A DNA stretch of 64,000 nt from Arthrobacter globiformis (GTDB lineage Bacteria > Actinomycetota > Actinomycetes > Actinomycetales > Micrococcaceae): positions 1,302,001-1,366,000 of the forward strand of contig NZ_JAUSZX010000001.1 of NCBI RefSeq assembly GCF_030818015.1. The letters are read 5' to 3'. Made by a program: the position numbers and the translations under genes. The notes below the pieces were generated by a model. It ran no database searches. It saw only the letters and a program-made list of their open reading frames with translations, and had not been told where the DNA came from. Numbering within the stretch: position 1 is the first letter of the stretch; each line of letters starts with the position of its first letter. Below, one piece after another: positions 7,559-16,190 of this stretch.

Positions 7559-8638
7559 CTAGCCAGCCACAGCGTAAGCCTTCGGCAGTTTCAGCCCGCG
7601 CTCCTCCATGAGGGTGCGCAGTCGGGTGGGGTAGTCGGTGATGATGCCGTCCACGCCAAGGTCCATCAGGCGTGCCATGTCGGCGGTGGTGTTCACGGTC
7701 CACGGGACGACCGGCAGGCCGAACTCGTGGGCTTCGGCGATCATTTTCGGGGTTACGGACGCGAAGGCGGGGGAGATGACGTCGTAGCCCTGTGCCTTGG
7801 CGGCCTTGGCCAGGGAACCGTCGTAGTCATCGATGTCGATGCCGCCGAGTTCGGGCGCCGCACCGGGCTTGCCCACCTGCAGCCACGCATCGCCGCTGGA
7901 GAGTGCCACGAGCGGCAGCTGCGGGGCGATCTTCCTCGTGTAGTTCAGCGTGGACCAGTCGAACGACTGCACGGTGGTGCGGCCGGACATGCCCGCCATG
8001 TAGATCTCGGTGACCACGGCCTTGGTGAGCGCCACGGAGCCCCCGCCGCCGGCCTGTCCGTCCTCAACTTTGGTCTCCACGTTGAAGCGGACCTTCTTGG
8101 CAACGTACTCGTTGGCCAGCTGGAACACGTCCTTGAGCTCTGCGATGCGGTTGCCCTCGACCACCCGCTGCTCCGGGTAGCCGGGCAGCTGCTTGAAACC
8201 GCAGTTCAGCGTCTTGATCTGGGCCAGCGACAGGTCCGCCACCCGGTCGCCGACGTAAGGGAACTCGGGGTCGCCCGGTGTGGCCGCGGCGGTGTCCACG
8301 CACTTGTTGGCCTGGATCGTGTCGTCGTGCCAGACGATCACCTTGCCGTCCTCGGTCAGGTGCGTGTCCAGCTCCAGCGTGCTCACACCCAGCTTCAGCG
8401 AGTTCGCGAACGCGGCCAGCGATTCCTCGGTCCACTCGCCGCGGCCGCCGCGGTGCGACTGCAGGTCAAAGGAGCCGTTGCCCTCGTTCGTCTTGATAGC
8501 GGGCTTGGCTGTTCCTGCAGCGTTCGGCGACGGCGTTCCGGCGTCCGCCGTCGGGGCGGCGACGGCGGGACCCGCCGTTGAGGCAATGACGGCGGTGAAA
8601 AGCGCGACGGCGGCCGCTGCGGTCAGGACTTTGCGCAT
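7559..8638 (-). CDS. Secreted glycerophosphodiester phosphodiesterase
   Basis: A 359-residue exported enzyme. Residues 1-28 form a classic signal peptide (basic start, Ala-rich core, cleavage near AVAAP). The GDPD TIM barrel starts at SHRGG (61-65), followed by ELDTHLT (E89, D91) and VWHDD (H104), the metal- and acid-base residues of the family; VPWTVN and VDGIITDYPTRL close the barrel. It hydrolyses glycerophosphodiesters such as glycerophosphocholine to glycerol-3-phosphate and an alcohol, probably outside the membrane for phosphate or carbon scavenging. It converges with the dehydrogenase gene, whose stop is 18 bases away. No transport genes accompany it. Confidence 0.92.
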   Translation of the reverse strand: MRKVLTAAAAVALFTAVIASTAGPAVAAPTADAGTPSPNAAGTAKPAIKTNEGNGSFDLQSHRGGRGEWTEESLAAFANSLKLGVSTLELDTHLTEDGKVIVWHDDTIQANKCVDTAAATPGDPEFPYVGDRVADLSLAQIKTLNCGFKQLPGYPEQRVVEGNRIAELKDVFQLANEYVAKKVRFNVETKVEDGQAGGGGSVALTKAVVTEIYMAGMSGRTTVQSFDWSTLNYTRKIAPQLPLVALSSGDAWLQVGKPGAAPELGGIDIDDYDGSLAKAAKAQGYDVISPAFASVTPKMIAEAHEFGLPVVPWTVNTTADMARLMDLGVDGIITDYPTRLRTLMEERGLKLPKAYAVAG

Positions 8639-8824
8639 GGTTTTAGATCCTCCCGGAAGACGGTGGCCGGCGCTGAGCCGCCGACCCGTTCACCCTAGGG
8701 CGGCCAGGTGGCCTGCCGCCTGCGGGAAGGTGGCGCTGAGGTAAACGAGATTGTCGGGTCTTAAGGCTGTTTCCAGCCCGGCCCGGTTCCCTCAGACTGG
8801 AGAGCGGAAGGTAGGAGGCTCACC

Positions 8825-9370
8825 ATGACTGTTCTGGTTGCCTATGCAAGTGCGATGGGTTCCACCCGGGAGATAGCCCAGCATGTTGCCTCACGTATGG
8901 CGGCTGCATTGAGCGGGGTCGAATGCCGGTCCGTGGAGGAGGTCGAGTCTGTCTCCGGCTACGAGGCTGTGGTGGTCGGCAGCGCCATCCACAACCAGGC
9001 GTGGCTGCCCCCGGCTTTGGAGTTCTTCACACAGCAGACGGCCGAATTGGCAAAACGGCCTGTCTGGGCGTTCAGCGTGGGAATGGCCGACGCCCTGCCA
9101 AAGCCGTTTCGCAATCGCGGTGCCGCACTTCAACAGCAACGCCTGGAACAAGTGCAGTTCCAGGAAGTTCCGCTTCGCGGCCACAGGGTCTTCTCCGGTG
9201 TGTTCAGGGCCGACCAGATGTCGGCACCGCTCCGGGCGTTGTTTCGGCTCATCGGCGGTCGGTTCGGAGACGTGCGGGACTGGGAGGCTGTCGACGCCTG
9301 GACAGACCAGATCACAGCCGAACTCGCTAAACCTGCCCCGTCCGCGTCTTCGGGCAGTGACCCGGCATAG
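8825..9370 (+). CDS. Flavodoxin-domain protein (HemG-like)
   Basis: A 181-residue protein with ATG at 8825 after GGTAGGAGG. The N terminus VLVAYASAMGSTREIAQHVA is a flavodoxin FMN-phosphate loop. YEAVVVGSAIHNQAWLPPALEFF and the FSVGMAD segment match the flavodoxin-5 / menaquinone-dependent protoporphyrinogen oxidase family. It is likely an FMN-binding electron carrier or oxidoreductase. No haem genes lie nearby, so a role in haem synthesis is not supported by context. Confidence 0.8.
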   Translation: MTVLVAYASAMGSTREIAQHVASRMAAALSGVECRSVEEVESVSGYEAVVVGSAIHNQAWLPPALEFFTQQTAELAKRPVWAFSVGMADALPKPFRNRGAALQQQRLEQVQFQEVPLRGHRVFSGVFRADQMSAPLRALFRLIGGRFGDVRDWEAVDAWTDQITAELAKPAPSASSGSDPA

Positions 9371-9383
9371 TTTGGCCAGGAGA

Positions 9384-9399
9384 CTGCCGTCTACGGCAG
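9384..9399. terminator. Small hairpin between convergent genes
   Basis: CTGCCG-TCTA-CGGCAG forms a 6-bp stem with a 4-base loop. It lies between the convergent flavodoxin and methyltransferase genes and contains the stop codon of the latter. There is no T run. Confidence 0.3.
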
Positions 9400-10341
9400 C
9401 CAGGCGGTGACGAAGCCGCCCCGGGACTGGTCGGGAGTCGGCTGCTGCTCCGGGCCGGACGCGGCTGGTTCAGATTGGTCTGCGGGGGCCAGCGACAGCA
9501 CCCTGCCGTACCTGGAACACAGCTCCTCGACGGTGTGCCCGCCGCAGCGCCAGCCTGCTGACTCGAGCAACTCCACGGGATCAGGCGGATCGGCCCGCGC
9601 CAGCAGTTCGCTCATGGGCAGGCCCGTCTGCTGGCTGAACTCGAGCAGCTTGGCTTCAATGTCGTCGGTCTTTGGCAGGGCCACGGCACGCTCAATCACC
9701 GCCCGGGAGCCCGGCGCCGACAACGCCGCAACTTCCTCCAGCACCACACGCTGGGTAGCGGCATCAAGGTACGGTAGCAGGCCCTCGAGGACCCAGGTGG
9801 TGGGCTGGGCAGGGTCAAAACCGGCAGCCAGCAACGGCTCCCGCCACGGCAGGGAAAGGTCCGCAGCCAGGGTGATCAGCTCGCACACCGGCTTCGCCGA
9901 AAGCCGGCTCAGCACATGGGCCTTGAACTCCAGGACGTTGGCGCTGTCGATCTCAATGACCTTGGCACCTTCCGGCCACTGCAGCCGGAAGGCCCGGGTA
10001 TCGAGCCCTGCGCCGAGAACCACCGTCTGCGCGGTGCGTGGGTCGGACCGCAGGAAGTCGTCGATAAACCTGGTCCGCATCCCGATGTAGATGGAAGCCA
10101 GCAGGAGCGGCTGCTGCAGGGGAGGAGCCTCCGCCGGTTCCGCCGGCCACACCGTCGGCAGGTCCAGGTGGGAGCGCGCGGCCACCACCAAGGCGGAAGC
10201 GAACGGATCCGCCACGAGCGGGTCGGCCCGCGACGTCTCGACGGCACGGCCCGCCGCCACGGCCAGTGCCGTCATCGGCAGCCCCTGGTCCTTAAATTTG
10301 GCGCCGCCCTCAAGTTCGGTGCTGCCCGTAGGTTCTGTCAC
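9391..10341 (-). CDS. Class I SAM-dependent methyltransferase (TIGR00027/LCM type)
   Basis: A 316-residue protein with the layout of actinobacterial TIGR00027 methyltransferases: MTALAVAAGRAVE near the start, IYIGMRTRFIDDFL, then the SAM-binding motif VVLGAGLDTRAFRL (near 108-121), the acidic strand-end VIEIDSANVLEFK, and WVLEGLLPYLD. The family is related to leucine carboxyl methyltransferases and expanded in mycobacteria and relatives; its substrates are mostly unknown. The C-terminal 35 residues are Pro/Gln-rich. The start at 10341 is the most upstream ATG. A 50-residue ORF lies 57 bases upstream on the same strand. Confidence 0.85.
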   Translation of the reverse strand: MTEPTGSTELEGGAKFKDQGLPMTALAVAAGRAVETSRADPLVADPFASALVVAARSHLDLPTVWPAEPAEAPPLQQPLLLASIYIGMRTRFIDDFLRSDPRTAQTVVLGAGLDTRAFRLQWPEGAKVIEIDSANVLEFKAHVLSRLSAKPVCELITLAADLSLPWREPLLAAGFDPAQPTTWVLEGLLPYLDAATQRVVLEEVAALSAPGSRAVIERAVALPKTDDIEAKLLEFSQQTGLPMSELLARADPPDPVELLESAGWRCGGHTVEELCSRYGRVLSLAPADQSEPAASGPEQQPTPDQSRGGFVTAWLP

Positions 10342-10398
10342 GCCTCACCCTCCCGCTCGCTGGTTCCCTTTGGGTGAGCCTACTCCCGGTGATGCCTG

Positions 10399-10551
10399 TC
10401 AGACCTGCGCGGCGCTGTCCCACCAGCCTTCCCAAGCCGCGGACGTGAGCTGGCCCTGGGGAAAATCGGTATTCGACCCGGCCTCTCCGAATGTTGAGTT
10501 CCCGTCATTGGGCGAAGAATTGAAAAACAGGTTCAAGGTATTCCAAAGCAT
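10399..10551 (-). CDS. 50-residue small protein of unknown function
   Basis: A complete ORF of 50 codons from ATG (10551) to TGA (10399), preceded at good distance by AAAGGAA. The protein begins MLWNTLNLFFNSSPND and ends WEGWWDSAAQV, with a Gly/Asn/Ser/Thr-rich middle (GNSTFGEAGSNTDFPQG). It has three Trp in its last 11 residues and no Lys or Arg, so it is acidic, and there is no signal peptide or long membrane helix. It fills an otherwise empty 321-base gap and could be co-transcribed with the methyltransferase. I do not recognise it. It could be a secreted or surface peptide like the short leaderless porins of Corynebacteriales, but that is only an analogy of size and style. Confidence 0.55.
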   Translation of the reverse strand: MLWNTLNLFFNSSPNDGNSTFGEAGSNTDFPQGQLTSAAWEGWWDSAAQV

Positions 10552-10552
10552 G

Positions 10553-10605
10553 GCTAATTCCTTTCAATTGACCTGCGGATGACCTTCTCTCAGGTAGGAA
10601 TTAGC
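10553..10605. promoter_or_regulatory. Inverted repeat upstream of the 50-residue ORF
   Basis: GCTAATTCC (10553-10561) and GGAATTAGC (10597-10605) form a perfect 9-bp inverted repeat separated by 35 bases. The copy nearer the gene lies between its ribosome binding site and start codon. It may be an operator pair or an mRNA stem that hides the ribosome binding site. Confidence 0.35.
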
Positions 10606-10662
10606 GTAGCCACGGCATGTTTCACAGCGTCGACCCAACGTTTCGTTCTTGTATCCATGTGC

Positions 10663-11391
10663 TCACATGGCAGGCCAGGACCTCTGCTGGTCATCCCACG
10701 GGCCGCGGTTGGCCACGATCAGTGGCAGCAGGGCAGCGGGGGAGGAGACAACGGCGGACGCCTGCGACGCTTCCCCGGCGTCCCCGTAGCCCCAGAGCAC
10801 GAATATCGTCGGGATTCCGTGTTGGGCGGCTCCAGCGATGTCGTAGCTCCGGTCTCCGATCATCACGGGACCGGAGATGTCTACGCCTTCGGATTGAAGG
10901 CGGAGCAGCAGTTCGGCGACGACCTCTGCCTTGCTTGCTCTTCCGTCGCGGTCGGACGCCCCGCAGATGTTGATGAAGTAGCCCTCGATTCCAAACCTTC
11001 GTGCGAGTCTTACCGCTTGATCTTCCACCTTGGAGGTGGCGACAGCCATCGGCATGCCGGCCGAGTGCAGGTGGTCAAGCAGTTCGATGATCCCGTCGTA
11101 TGGGCTGGACTGTTCAGCGCCGTGGTCGGCGTATGCCTTGCGGTAGTGTTGGAGGGCCCTTTGGGCGGTTATGTCGTCCAACCGTGAGACTGTTCTGAAG
11201 GACTCGATCATCGGCGGCCCGACGAATTGCCGCAGTTTGTCCATCGCGGGGACCTGCGCGCCTACGGCGGCCAGGGCCCGGGCAGCACTTGCCGTAACGC
11301 CGGGTGCTGAATCCAGCAGCGTTCCGTCCATGTCGAACAGGACGCAGCTAATGCCGGTGAGAGGTGGCCGAGCTTGCTGCAGAAGTGTCAT
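10663..11391 (-). CDS. HAD-superfamily phosphatase (Gph-like)
   Basis: A 242-residue protein from ATG 11391; longer readings to 11649 would run into the divergent Lrp gene. Motif I is VLFDMDGTLLDSAPGV (about 17-32), motif II is in MAVATSKVEDQAVRLARRFG, and motif III/IV is VMIGDRSYDIAGAAQHGIPTIFVLWGYG. This is the HAD subfamily IA pattern with a helical cap, as in phosphoglycolate phosphatase. It most likely dephosphorylates a small phosphorylated metabolite; which one cannot be told. It starts 75 bases from the divergent Lrp-family gene, whose product may control both. Confidence 0.85.
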   Translation of the reverse strand: MTLLQQARPPLTGISCVLFDMDGTLLDSAPGVTASAARALAAVGAQVPAMDKLRQFVGPPMIESFRTVSRLDDITAQRALQHYRKAYADHGAEQSSPYDGIIELLDHLHSAGMPMAVATSKVEDQAVRLARRFGIEGYFINICGASDRDGRASKAEVVAELLLRLQSEGVDISGPVMIGDRSYDIAGAAQHGIPTIFVLWGYGDAGEASQASAVVSSPAALLPLIVANRGPWDDQQRSWPAM

Positions 11392-11465
11392 TTTTCGAGT
11401 GCTTTCGGTCGTGGAGTTGGTTCGGTTGCGGGTGTGCCGGGGAAAATTTGGTGTGAAGGGTAGGC

Positions 11466-11948
11466 ATGGATCGAGTGAGTCTTGATCAGATAGACCAGAG
11501 GATTCTTGCGGAGCTAACGAAGAACGCTCGGATGAGCCACGCGGAGCTGGCGACCAAAGTCCTGCTGTCGAGGAATGCCGTGCGCCAACGGATCGAACGG
11601 ATGGAACGGCAAGGCTACATTCAGGGGTACACGATCGTTGCCGGCCCACCGGGGCAGGGGCCGGTGTCCGCCTTCCTGATGGTTTACAGGAAGGACCGGG
11701 TGCGGGGGTCGGACGTCATCACCGAACTGCGGTCGATTCCTGAAGTGGTTTTGTGTGATGTCGTGAGCGGCGACTTTGACCTGCTGGTGAGGGTCGAGGC
11801 CAGGTCGCTGGAGAGGGTTCAGGAGATCTGGGAGCAGATTGCGGCCATTCCCGGCGTCACGGACACGGTGACGGCCATGACCCTGTCAAGTTACATCAGG
11901 CGGGGCCCCGGAGGTGCCCGCGGCCCATCCGGTTCCATCAGTTCCTGA
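11466..11948 (+). CDS. Lrp/AsnC-family transcriptional regulator
   Basis: A 160-residue protein. The N-terminal AsnC-type helix-turn-helix starts [45 protein letters not shown], with [12 protein letters not shown] as recognition helix. The C-terminal half is the RAM ligand-binding domain ([34 protein letters not shown]). Lrp-family proteins usually sense amino acids and control amino-acid metabolism. It sits between the divergent HAD gene and the convergent aldehyde dehydrogenase gene, whose 3' end it overlaps by 11 bases. This fits control of the neighbouring amino-acid catabolic genes. Confidence 0.9.
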   Translation: MDRVSLDQIDQRILAELTKNARMSHAELATKVLLSRNAVRQRIERMERQGYIQGYTIVAGPPGQGPVSAFLMVYRKDRVRGSDVITELRSIPEVVLCDVVSGDFDLLVRVEARSLERVQEIWEQIAAIPGVTDTVTAMTLSSYIRRGPGGARGPSGSISS

Positions 11949-13350
11949 TGCAGATGACCTTTGGCTGGGTCATCTCCTCATACGCGAAATGGACGCCCTC
12001 CCTGCCCATGCTTCCGTACTTGGCCCCGCCGAACGGCATGCCGTCGAAGCGGTAATCAGAGGAGTCGTTGATCATGACGCCGCCTGCTTCGAGCTGTTGG
12101 GCTGCCTCCATGGCCCGGGCCAGGGAGTCGGTGAAGATGCCCGCATGAAGACTGAACTCGATGGCGTTAGCGACTTCGATGGCCTCTTCGAACGTGCTGA
12201 ACTGGCGGAACATGACCACGGGCCCGAAAACCTCCTGCTTCCACAGCCGGCTGTCCGTCGGGACCGCTTCCAGGACGGTCGGGTGAAGCACATTGCCGTC
12301 CGTGACATTGCCTGAAAGAAGGACAGCGCCGGCTCCGAGGGCCTCGTCCAGCTTGGCTTGGAGCTCATGCAGGGCGGCTGGGCTGATCATGGGCCCGACG
12401 TCCGTCCGTTCATCTGAAGGATCTCCGGCAACCAACTTGGCCGCCACCTCCAGGAAGCGCCGACGGAACGCGCCGTACACCGGTGCGGCTATGAGAATCC
12501 GCTGCACCCCCACACAGTTCTGGCCGGCGGCCCAAAATGCTCCGGAGACGCAGGATTCCACTGCATTTCCGATGTCGGCATCGTCCAGGACGATCACGGG
12601 TGCGTTTCCGCCGAGATCCATGGACAGCTTCTTCAAGCCGGCTGTGCGGGCGATGCTCTCACCCGTGCAGAACCCCCCGGTGAAGGACACCATTCGTACG
12701 TCCCGGGACCTGATGATTGTCTCGGCCACTTCCCGGCCGCCGTGGACAATGGTGAGGGCCTCCGGAGGGAGCCCTGAGCTCACGAGAGCGTCCACGAGCA
12801 GCTGGGCTGACAGCGGCGTCAGCACAGAGGGTTTGAGAATCACGGCGTTTCCTCCGGCGATTGCCGGGCCGACTTTGTGCGCCACCAGGTTGAGGGGGTC
12901 GTTGAATGGGGTGATCGCGGCAATGATGCCCAGTGGTTCGCGCGAGTACCACCCGGTGCGGTCCTCTGAGCCTTCATAGGAGTCGAAGGGGATGACTTCG
13001 CCTGCGTTCCGGCGCGCTTCGGCAGCGGACAGGCGGAGCGTGTTGACCGCGCGCAGCACTTCCTTCCGTGCCTGGCGGATCGTTTTCCCGGCCTCGGACA
13101 CTATCGTCAGTGCGAACTCCTCGCTGCGCTGCTCGATCTGCATTGCGGCACCGTCCAGGATCTTCCCGCGTGCGCCGCGGGACAGGGCACGTGCCTTCCG
13201 GGCGCCGGTGCGGGCCGTTTCGATCACGGCTTTGCCGGCGGTGGCTTCGGTCAGCGAAACCGCACCGACCACCCTGCCGTCGTAGGGGCTCGTCACGTCA
13301 TGGAACTGTGGCAGGGCGGTTTCTGTCGAACACAGTGTGGATTCAGGCAT
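11938..13350 (-). CDS. Aldehyde dehydrogenase, candidate aspartate-semialdehyde oxidiser
   Basis: A 470-residue NAD(P)+-dependent aldehyde dehydrogenase. Visible are the catalytic Asn in ITPFNDP (N150), the cofactor loop VSFTGG and the catalytic Cys in [10 protein letters not shown] (C279), closest in look to the lactaldehyde-dehydrogenase-like branch. The segment that normally reads ELGG, carrying the general-base Glu, reads [11 protein letters not shown], so Asp245 takes its place. The start overlaps the 3' end of the homoserine dehydrogenase-like gene by 8 bases (ATGCCTGA), implying translational coupling. Together they could oxidise homoserine to aspartate semialdehyde and then to aspartate; the second step is my inference from that coupling. 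Confidence 0.88.
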   Translation of the reverse strand: MPESTLCSTETALPQFHDVTSPYDGRVVGAVSLTEATAGKAVIETARTGARKARALSRGARGKILDGAAMQIEQRSEEFALTIVSEAGKTIRQARKEVLRAVNTLRLSAAEARRNAGEVIPFDSYEGSEDRTGWYSREPLGIIAAITPFNDPLNLVAHKVGPAIAGGNAVILKPSVLTPLSAQLLVDALVSSGLPPEALTIVHGGREVAETIIRSRDVRMVSFTGGFCTGESIARTAGLKKLSMDLGGNAPVIVLDDADIGNAVESCVSGAFWAAGQNCVGVQRILIAAPVYGAFRRRFLEVAAKLVAGDPSDERTDVGPMISPAALHELQAKLDEALGAGAVLLSGNVTDGNVLHPTVLEAVPTDSRLWKQEVFGPVVMFRQFSTFEEAIEVANAIEFSLHAGIFTDSLARAMEAAQQLEAGGVMINDSSDYRFDGMPFGGAKYGSMGREGVHFAYEEMTQPKVICIRN

Positions 13351-14395
13351 TTGCGGATGCCTCCGCCCTGGCCGCGTGCATGGCGATGATGTCAGAGAGC
13401 AGCGCGTAGGCGGTCTCCACGCGCCCGGCTCCCGGTCCGGAGATGGTTACTGCGCCCAGAAGATCGGTCTCGAAGGACACGGCATTGGTCGCGCCGGAAA
13501 CCCCGGCCAGCCCGTGATCAAGGGGAAGCGCTACGGGGGATACGCCTGCGGTCACGGACCCGTCCGGATTCCGCCGTGCCGCGCCCACGAGCTTCCAGCG
13601 ACGCCCCTCGCGGGCTGCCTTCCGAATGTCTTTCGGCGTCACGGTCGACATCCCCTGCCGATGGACGTCCTTGAGCTCTATGCCCGCGTCCAGCAGTTCG
13701 TTGGCGAGGATGAGGACCTTGAGCTGAACGTCGTAGCCCTCGATGTCAGCTGCGGGGTTTGCTTCGGCGTAGCCGAGCTCCTGCGCCTCCCTGATGGCCG
13801 CGTCGAAGTCCAGGCCGGCTTCCATCCGCCCGAGCACATAGTTGCTGGTGCCGTTGAGAATGCCTTCGAAGCCGTTCAGTTTCAGCCCCGCGAACGTCTT
13901 CTTGGCCAGGCGGATGACGGGAGTGCCGCTCATGACGGTGCCCTCGAACTCGAAGTGCACGCCGTTCTGTTCGGCAAGGGAGCTCAGCTCGGCGCCGCGG
14001 AGGGCAACCGGGCCCTTGTTTGTGGTGCAGACGCTCTTGCCGGATTCGAGTGCCCAGCGCACATGTGAAACTGCCGGCTCGCCGTCGTCGGGATTAGTGA
14101 AGGTGGCCTCGCAGATAATGTCCGCTGTGCAGTGGCGGATCACGGATTCGTTGTTGGTGTCGGCGGATCCGCCGTACGCTGCGAAGGTTTCATGTCCGCC
14201 GCCCAGTTTGAGGACAACGGAGAGGTCCACGCCTTCGGGCTGGACCAGGGATCCGAGACGCAGGTCGGTGATGGCCACGACCCGCAGGCCGAAGCCCAGT
14301 TCCGAACGAAGTCTCTCGCCACGCGTAGCGATCAGTTCTGCCAGCGTCCTGTTGACGCCGCCGAAGCCGATCAGCGCAATGTCGTAGGTGGTCAT
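13343..14395 (-). CDS. Homoserine dehydrogenase family protein
   Basis: A 350-residue protein with the NAD(P)-binding start [16 protein letters not shown] and the homoserine dehydrogenase landmarks [35 protein letters not shown] and [23 protein letters not shown]. It lacks the C-terminal ACT domain of biosynthetic enzymes that are feedback-inhibited by threonine. No thrC, thrB or aspartokinase is nearby; its partner is an aldehyde dehydrogenase and a permease diverges from it. This suggests a catabolic role, oxidising homoserine or a similar 3-hydroxy compound to a semialdehyde. The nucleotide motif is GFGGVN rather than GxGxVG. Confidence 0.85.
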   Translation of the reverse strand: MTTYDIALIGFGGVNRTLAELIATRGERLRSELGFGLRVVAITDLRLGSLVQPEGVDLSVVLKLGGGHETFAAYGGSADTNNESVIRHCTADIICEATFTNPDDGEPAVSHVRWALESGKSVCTTNKGPVALRGAELSSLAEQNGVHFEFEGTVMSGTPVIRLAKKTFAGLKLNGFEGILNGTSNYVLGRMEAGLDFDAAIREAQELGYAEANPAADIEGYDVQLKVLILANELLDAGIELKDVHRQGMSTVTPKDIRKAAREGRRWKLVGAARRNPDGSVTAGVSPVALPLDHGLAGVSGATNAVSFETDLLGAVTISGPGAGRVETAYALLSDIIAMHAARAEASANA

Positions 14396-14692
14396 GGTGC
14401 TCCTTCAGTCAGTTACATCGGTCCTCCAATGCTGACCGCATTCCATGTCCGTCAGCGCATGTGATTGTGACCGAAAAGCAGGGCGAACTGACCATCCGGC
14501 TGCCGATTCGTCATTACGCCGGAACGTAACTTACGTTCAACATAGACATGTAGAGATGTTCTTGATGACCAAAACCGCCCTTTCGTGTTACTTTCATCAC
14601 TGTCGCTACTGCGCAGCTCGAGTCGGCTTGACCCCACGCCGGGCCACGTGCGCATCCTTCGCATCAGACCTGCCACTCACCTGGGAGAAACC
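14396..14692. promoter_or_regulatory. Divergent control region, homoserine dehydrogenase / permease
   Basis: This 297-base region separates the divergent dehydrogenase pair and the permease gene and should hold both promoters. It contains the 17-bp palindrome at 14522-14538. I see no coding sequence in it and no clear consensus -35/-10 pair. Confidence 0.5.
14522..14538. promoter_or_regulatory. 17-bp perfect operator palindrome
   Basis: GAACGTAA-C-TTACGTTC is a perfect 8-bp inverted repeat around one base. It lies between the divergent dehydrogenase and permease genes. Its size and symmetry fit an IclR- or GntR-type operator; two IclR genes follow at 16191 and 16988. Confidence 0.6.
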
Positions 14693-16144
14693 ATGGAACC
14701 GTCATTACCTGTCCAGCTAGAACCGCAGCCCACTATTCCGCCGTCGACCGATTCGGGCCTCCGGCGGTCCATGGGGGCGCGGCATCTGGTCATGATCGCC
14801 ATGGGTGGGGTTATCGGCTCCGGGCTCTTCCTGAGCTCGGGGTACACCATTTCCCAGGCCGGGCCGCTCGGGGCGGTCATCGCGTATCTCATTGGCGCCT
14901 TTGTTGTGTACCTGGTGATGGCCTGCCTGGGTGAACTTGCCATCGCCTATCCCGTCTCAGGGGCCTTCCACATCTACGCGGCGAGGTCGATCGGGCCGGC
15001 CACCGGCTTCACCACCGCCTGGCTCTACTGGCTCTGCTGGGCGGTGGCCATCGGATCGGAGTTCACGGCTTCCGGTCTCCTGATGCAGCGTTGGTTCCCA
15101 GGTGTTGACGTCTGGGTCTGGTGCGTTATCTTCGCCTCGGTCCTCTTCGGCTTCAATGCGATTTCCTCGAAATTCTTCGGCGAATCCGAGTTCTGGTTTG
15201 CCATCGTCAAGGTCGGCGCCATCGTGGTTCTTATCGTTTTCGGCGGCGCGGCGCTGTTCGGCTTCCACCCGCTCAGCGAGGCGGCCAACCATCCCAGCAT
15301 GTTTGAAAACTTCAACACTTCCGGCGGCCTCTTCCCCAACGGCTTCACCGGTGTCCTGGTCACAGCGCTTGCTGTGTTCTACGCCTTCTCCGGTTCAGAG
15401 CTCATCGGTGTGGCGGCGGGCGAAACCGCTGACCCGGCCACCAGCATCCCCAAAGCGATGCGCAGCACCGTCATCCGTCTGCTGATCTTCTTCGTCGGGG
15501 CAATCGCCGTCATCGCCGCAACCATCCCCTTCGAACAGGTCGGGCTGGACGAAAGCCCGTTCGTGACGGTCTTCTCATCCATCGGCATTCCTTATGCCGC
15601 CGACATCATGAACTTCGTCATCATCACCGCACTCCTCTCAGCCGGTAACAGCGGCCTGTTCTCCTGCGCGCGGATGCTTTACTCCCTTGCCGACGAGGGG
15701 CACGCGCCCCGGGCGCTGAAGAAGCTGACCCGACGCGGTATCCCCATGACTGCACTCTCCGTCAGCATGCTCGGTGGTCTGGCATCCCTCATCAGCAGCG
15801 TCGTTGCACCTGAAACGGTATATCTGGCTCTCGTATCGGTGGCAGGTTTCGCCGTCGTCGGGGTCTGGATGTCCATCACCGCCTCGCATTTCTTCCACAG
15901 GAGATCCTTCGTCAAAAACGGCGGTGATGTCGCTGCGCTTCCCTACAAGGCCCCGCTGTTCCCGCTGGTGCCGATCCTGGCCTTCTCGCTCTGTCTCATC
16001 TCGCTCATCGGCATCGCCTATGACCCGAACCAGGTAGCAGCGCTCTATTTCGGATTCACTTTCGTTGGCGCCTGCTACGCCTTCTTCTACTTCAAGTACG
16101 GACGCAAGGCGCGCGCAGGGAAAGCGCGCCCCGGTCAGCTGTGA
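14693..16144 (+). CDS. APC-superfamily amino acid permease (AAT type)
   Basis: A 483-residue transporter starting at ATG 14693 after GGGAGAAA. It has about 12 membrane helices. The first carries the substrate/cation motif GGVIGSGLFLSSGYTISQAGP; GELAIAYPVSGAFHIYAARSIGP and YAFSGSELIGVAAGETADPATSIPKAMR are the family hallmarks of AAT permeases (GabP, AnsP, LysP type). It imports an amino acid by proton symport. Its position opposite the homoserine dehydrogenase and aldehyde dehydrogenase suggests it brings in their substrate. Confidence 0.92.
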   Translation: MEPSLPVQLEPQPTIPPSTDSGLRRSMGARHLVMIAMGGVIGSGLFLSSGYTISQAGPLGAVIAYLIGAFVVYLVMACLGELAIAYPVSGAFHIYAARSIGPATGFTTAWLYWLCWAVAIGSEFTASGLLMQRWFPGVDVWVWCVIFASVLFGFNAISSKFFGESEFWFAIVKVGAIVVLIVFGGAALFGFHPLSEAANHPSMFENFNTSGGLFPNGFTGVLVTALAVFYAFSGSELIGVAAGETADPATSIPKAMRSTVIRLLIFFVGAIAVIAATIPFEQVGLDESPFVTVFSSIGIPYAADIMNFVIITALLSAGNSGLFSCARMLYSLADEGHAPRALKKLTRRGIPMTALSVSMLGGLASLISSVVAPETVYLALVSVAGFAVVGVWMSITASHFFHRRSFVKNGGDVAALPYKAPLFPLVPILAFSLCLISLIGIAYDPNQVAALYFGFTFVGACYAFFYFKYGRKARAGKARPGQL

Positions 16145-16190
16145 GGACGTGTGAGAATAGGCGTAGTTACAGGCGGAAGGAGCGCGGAGC

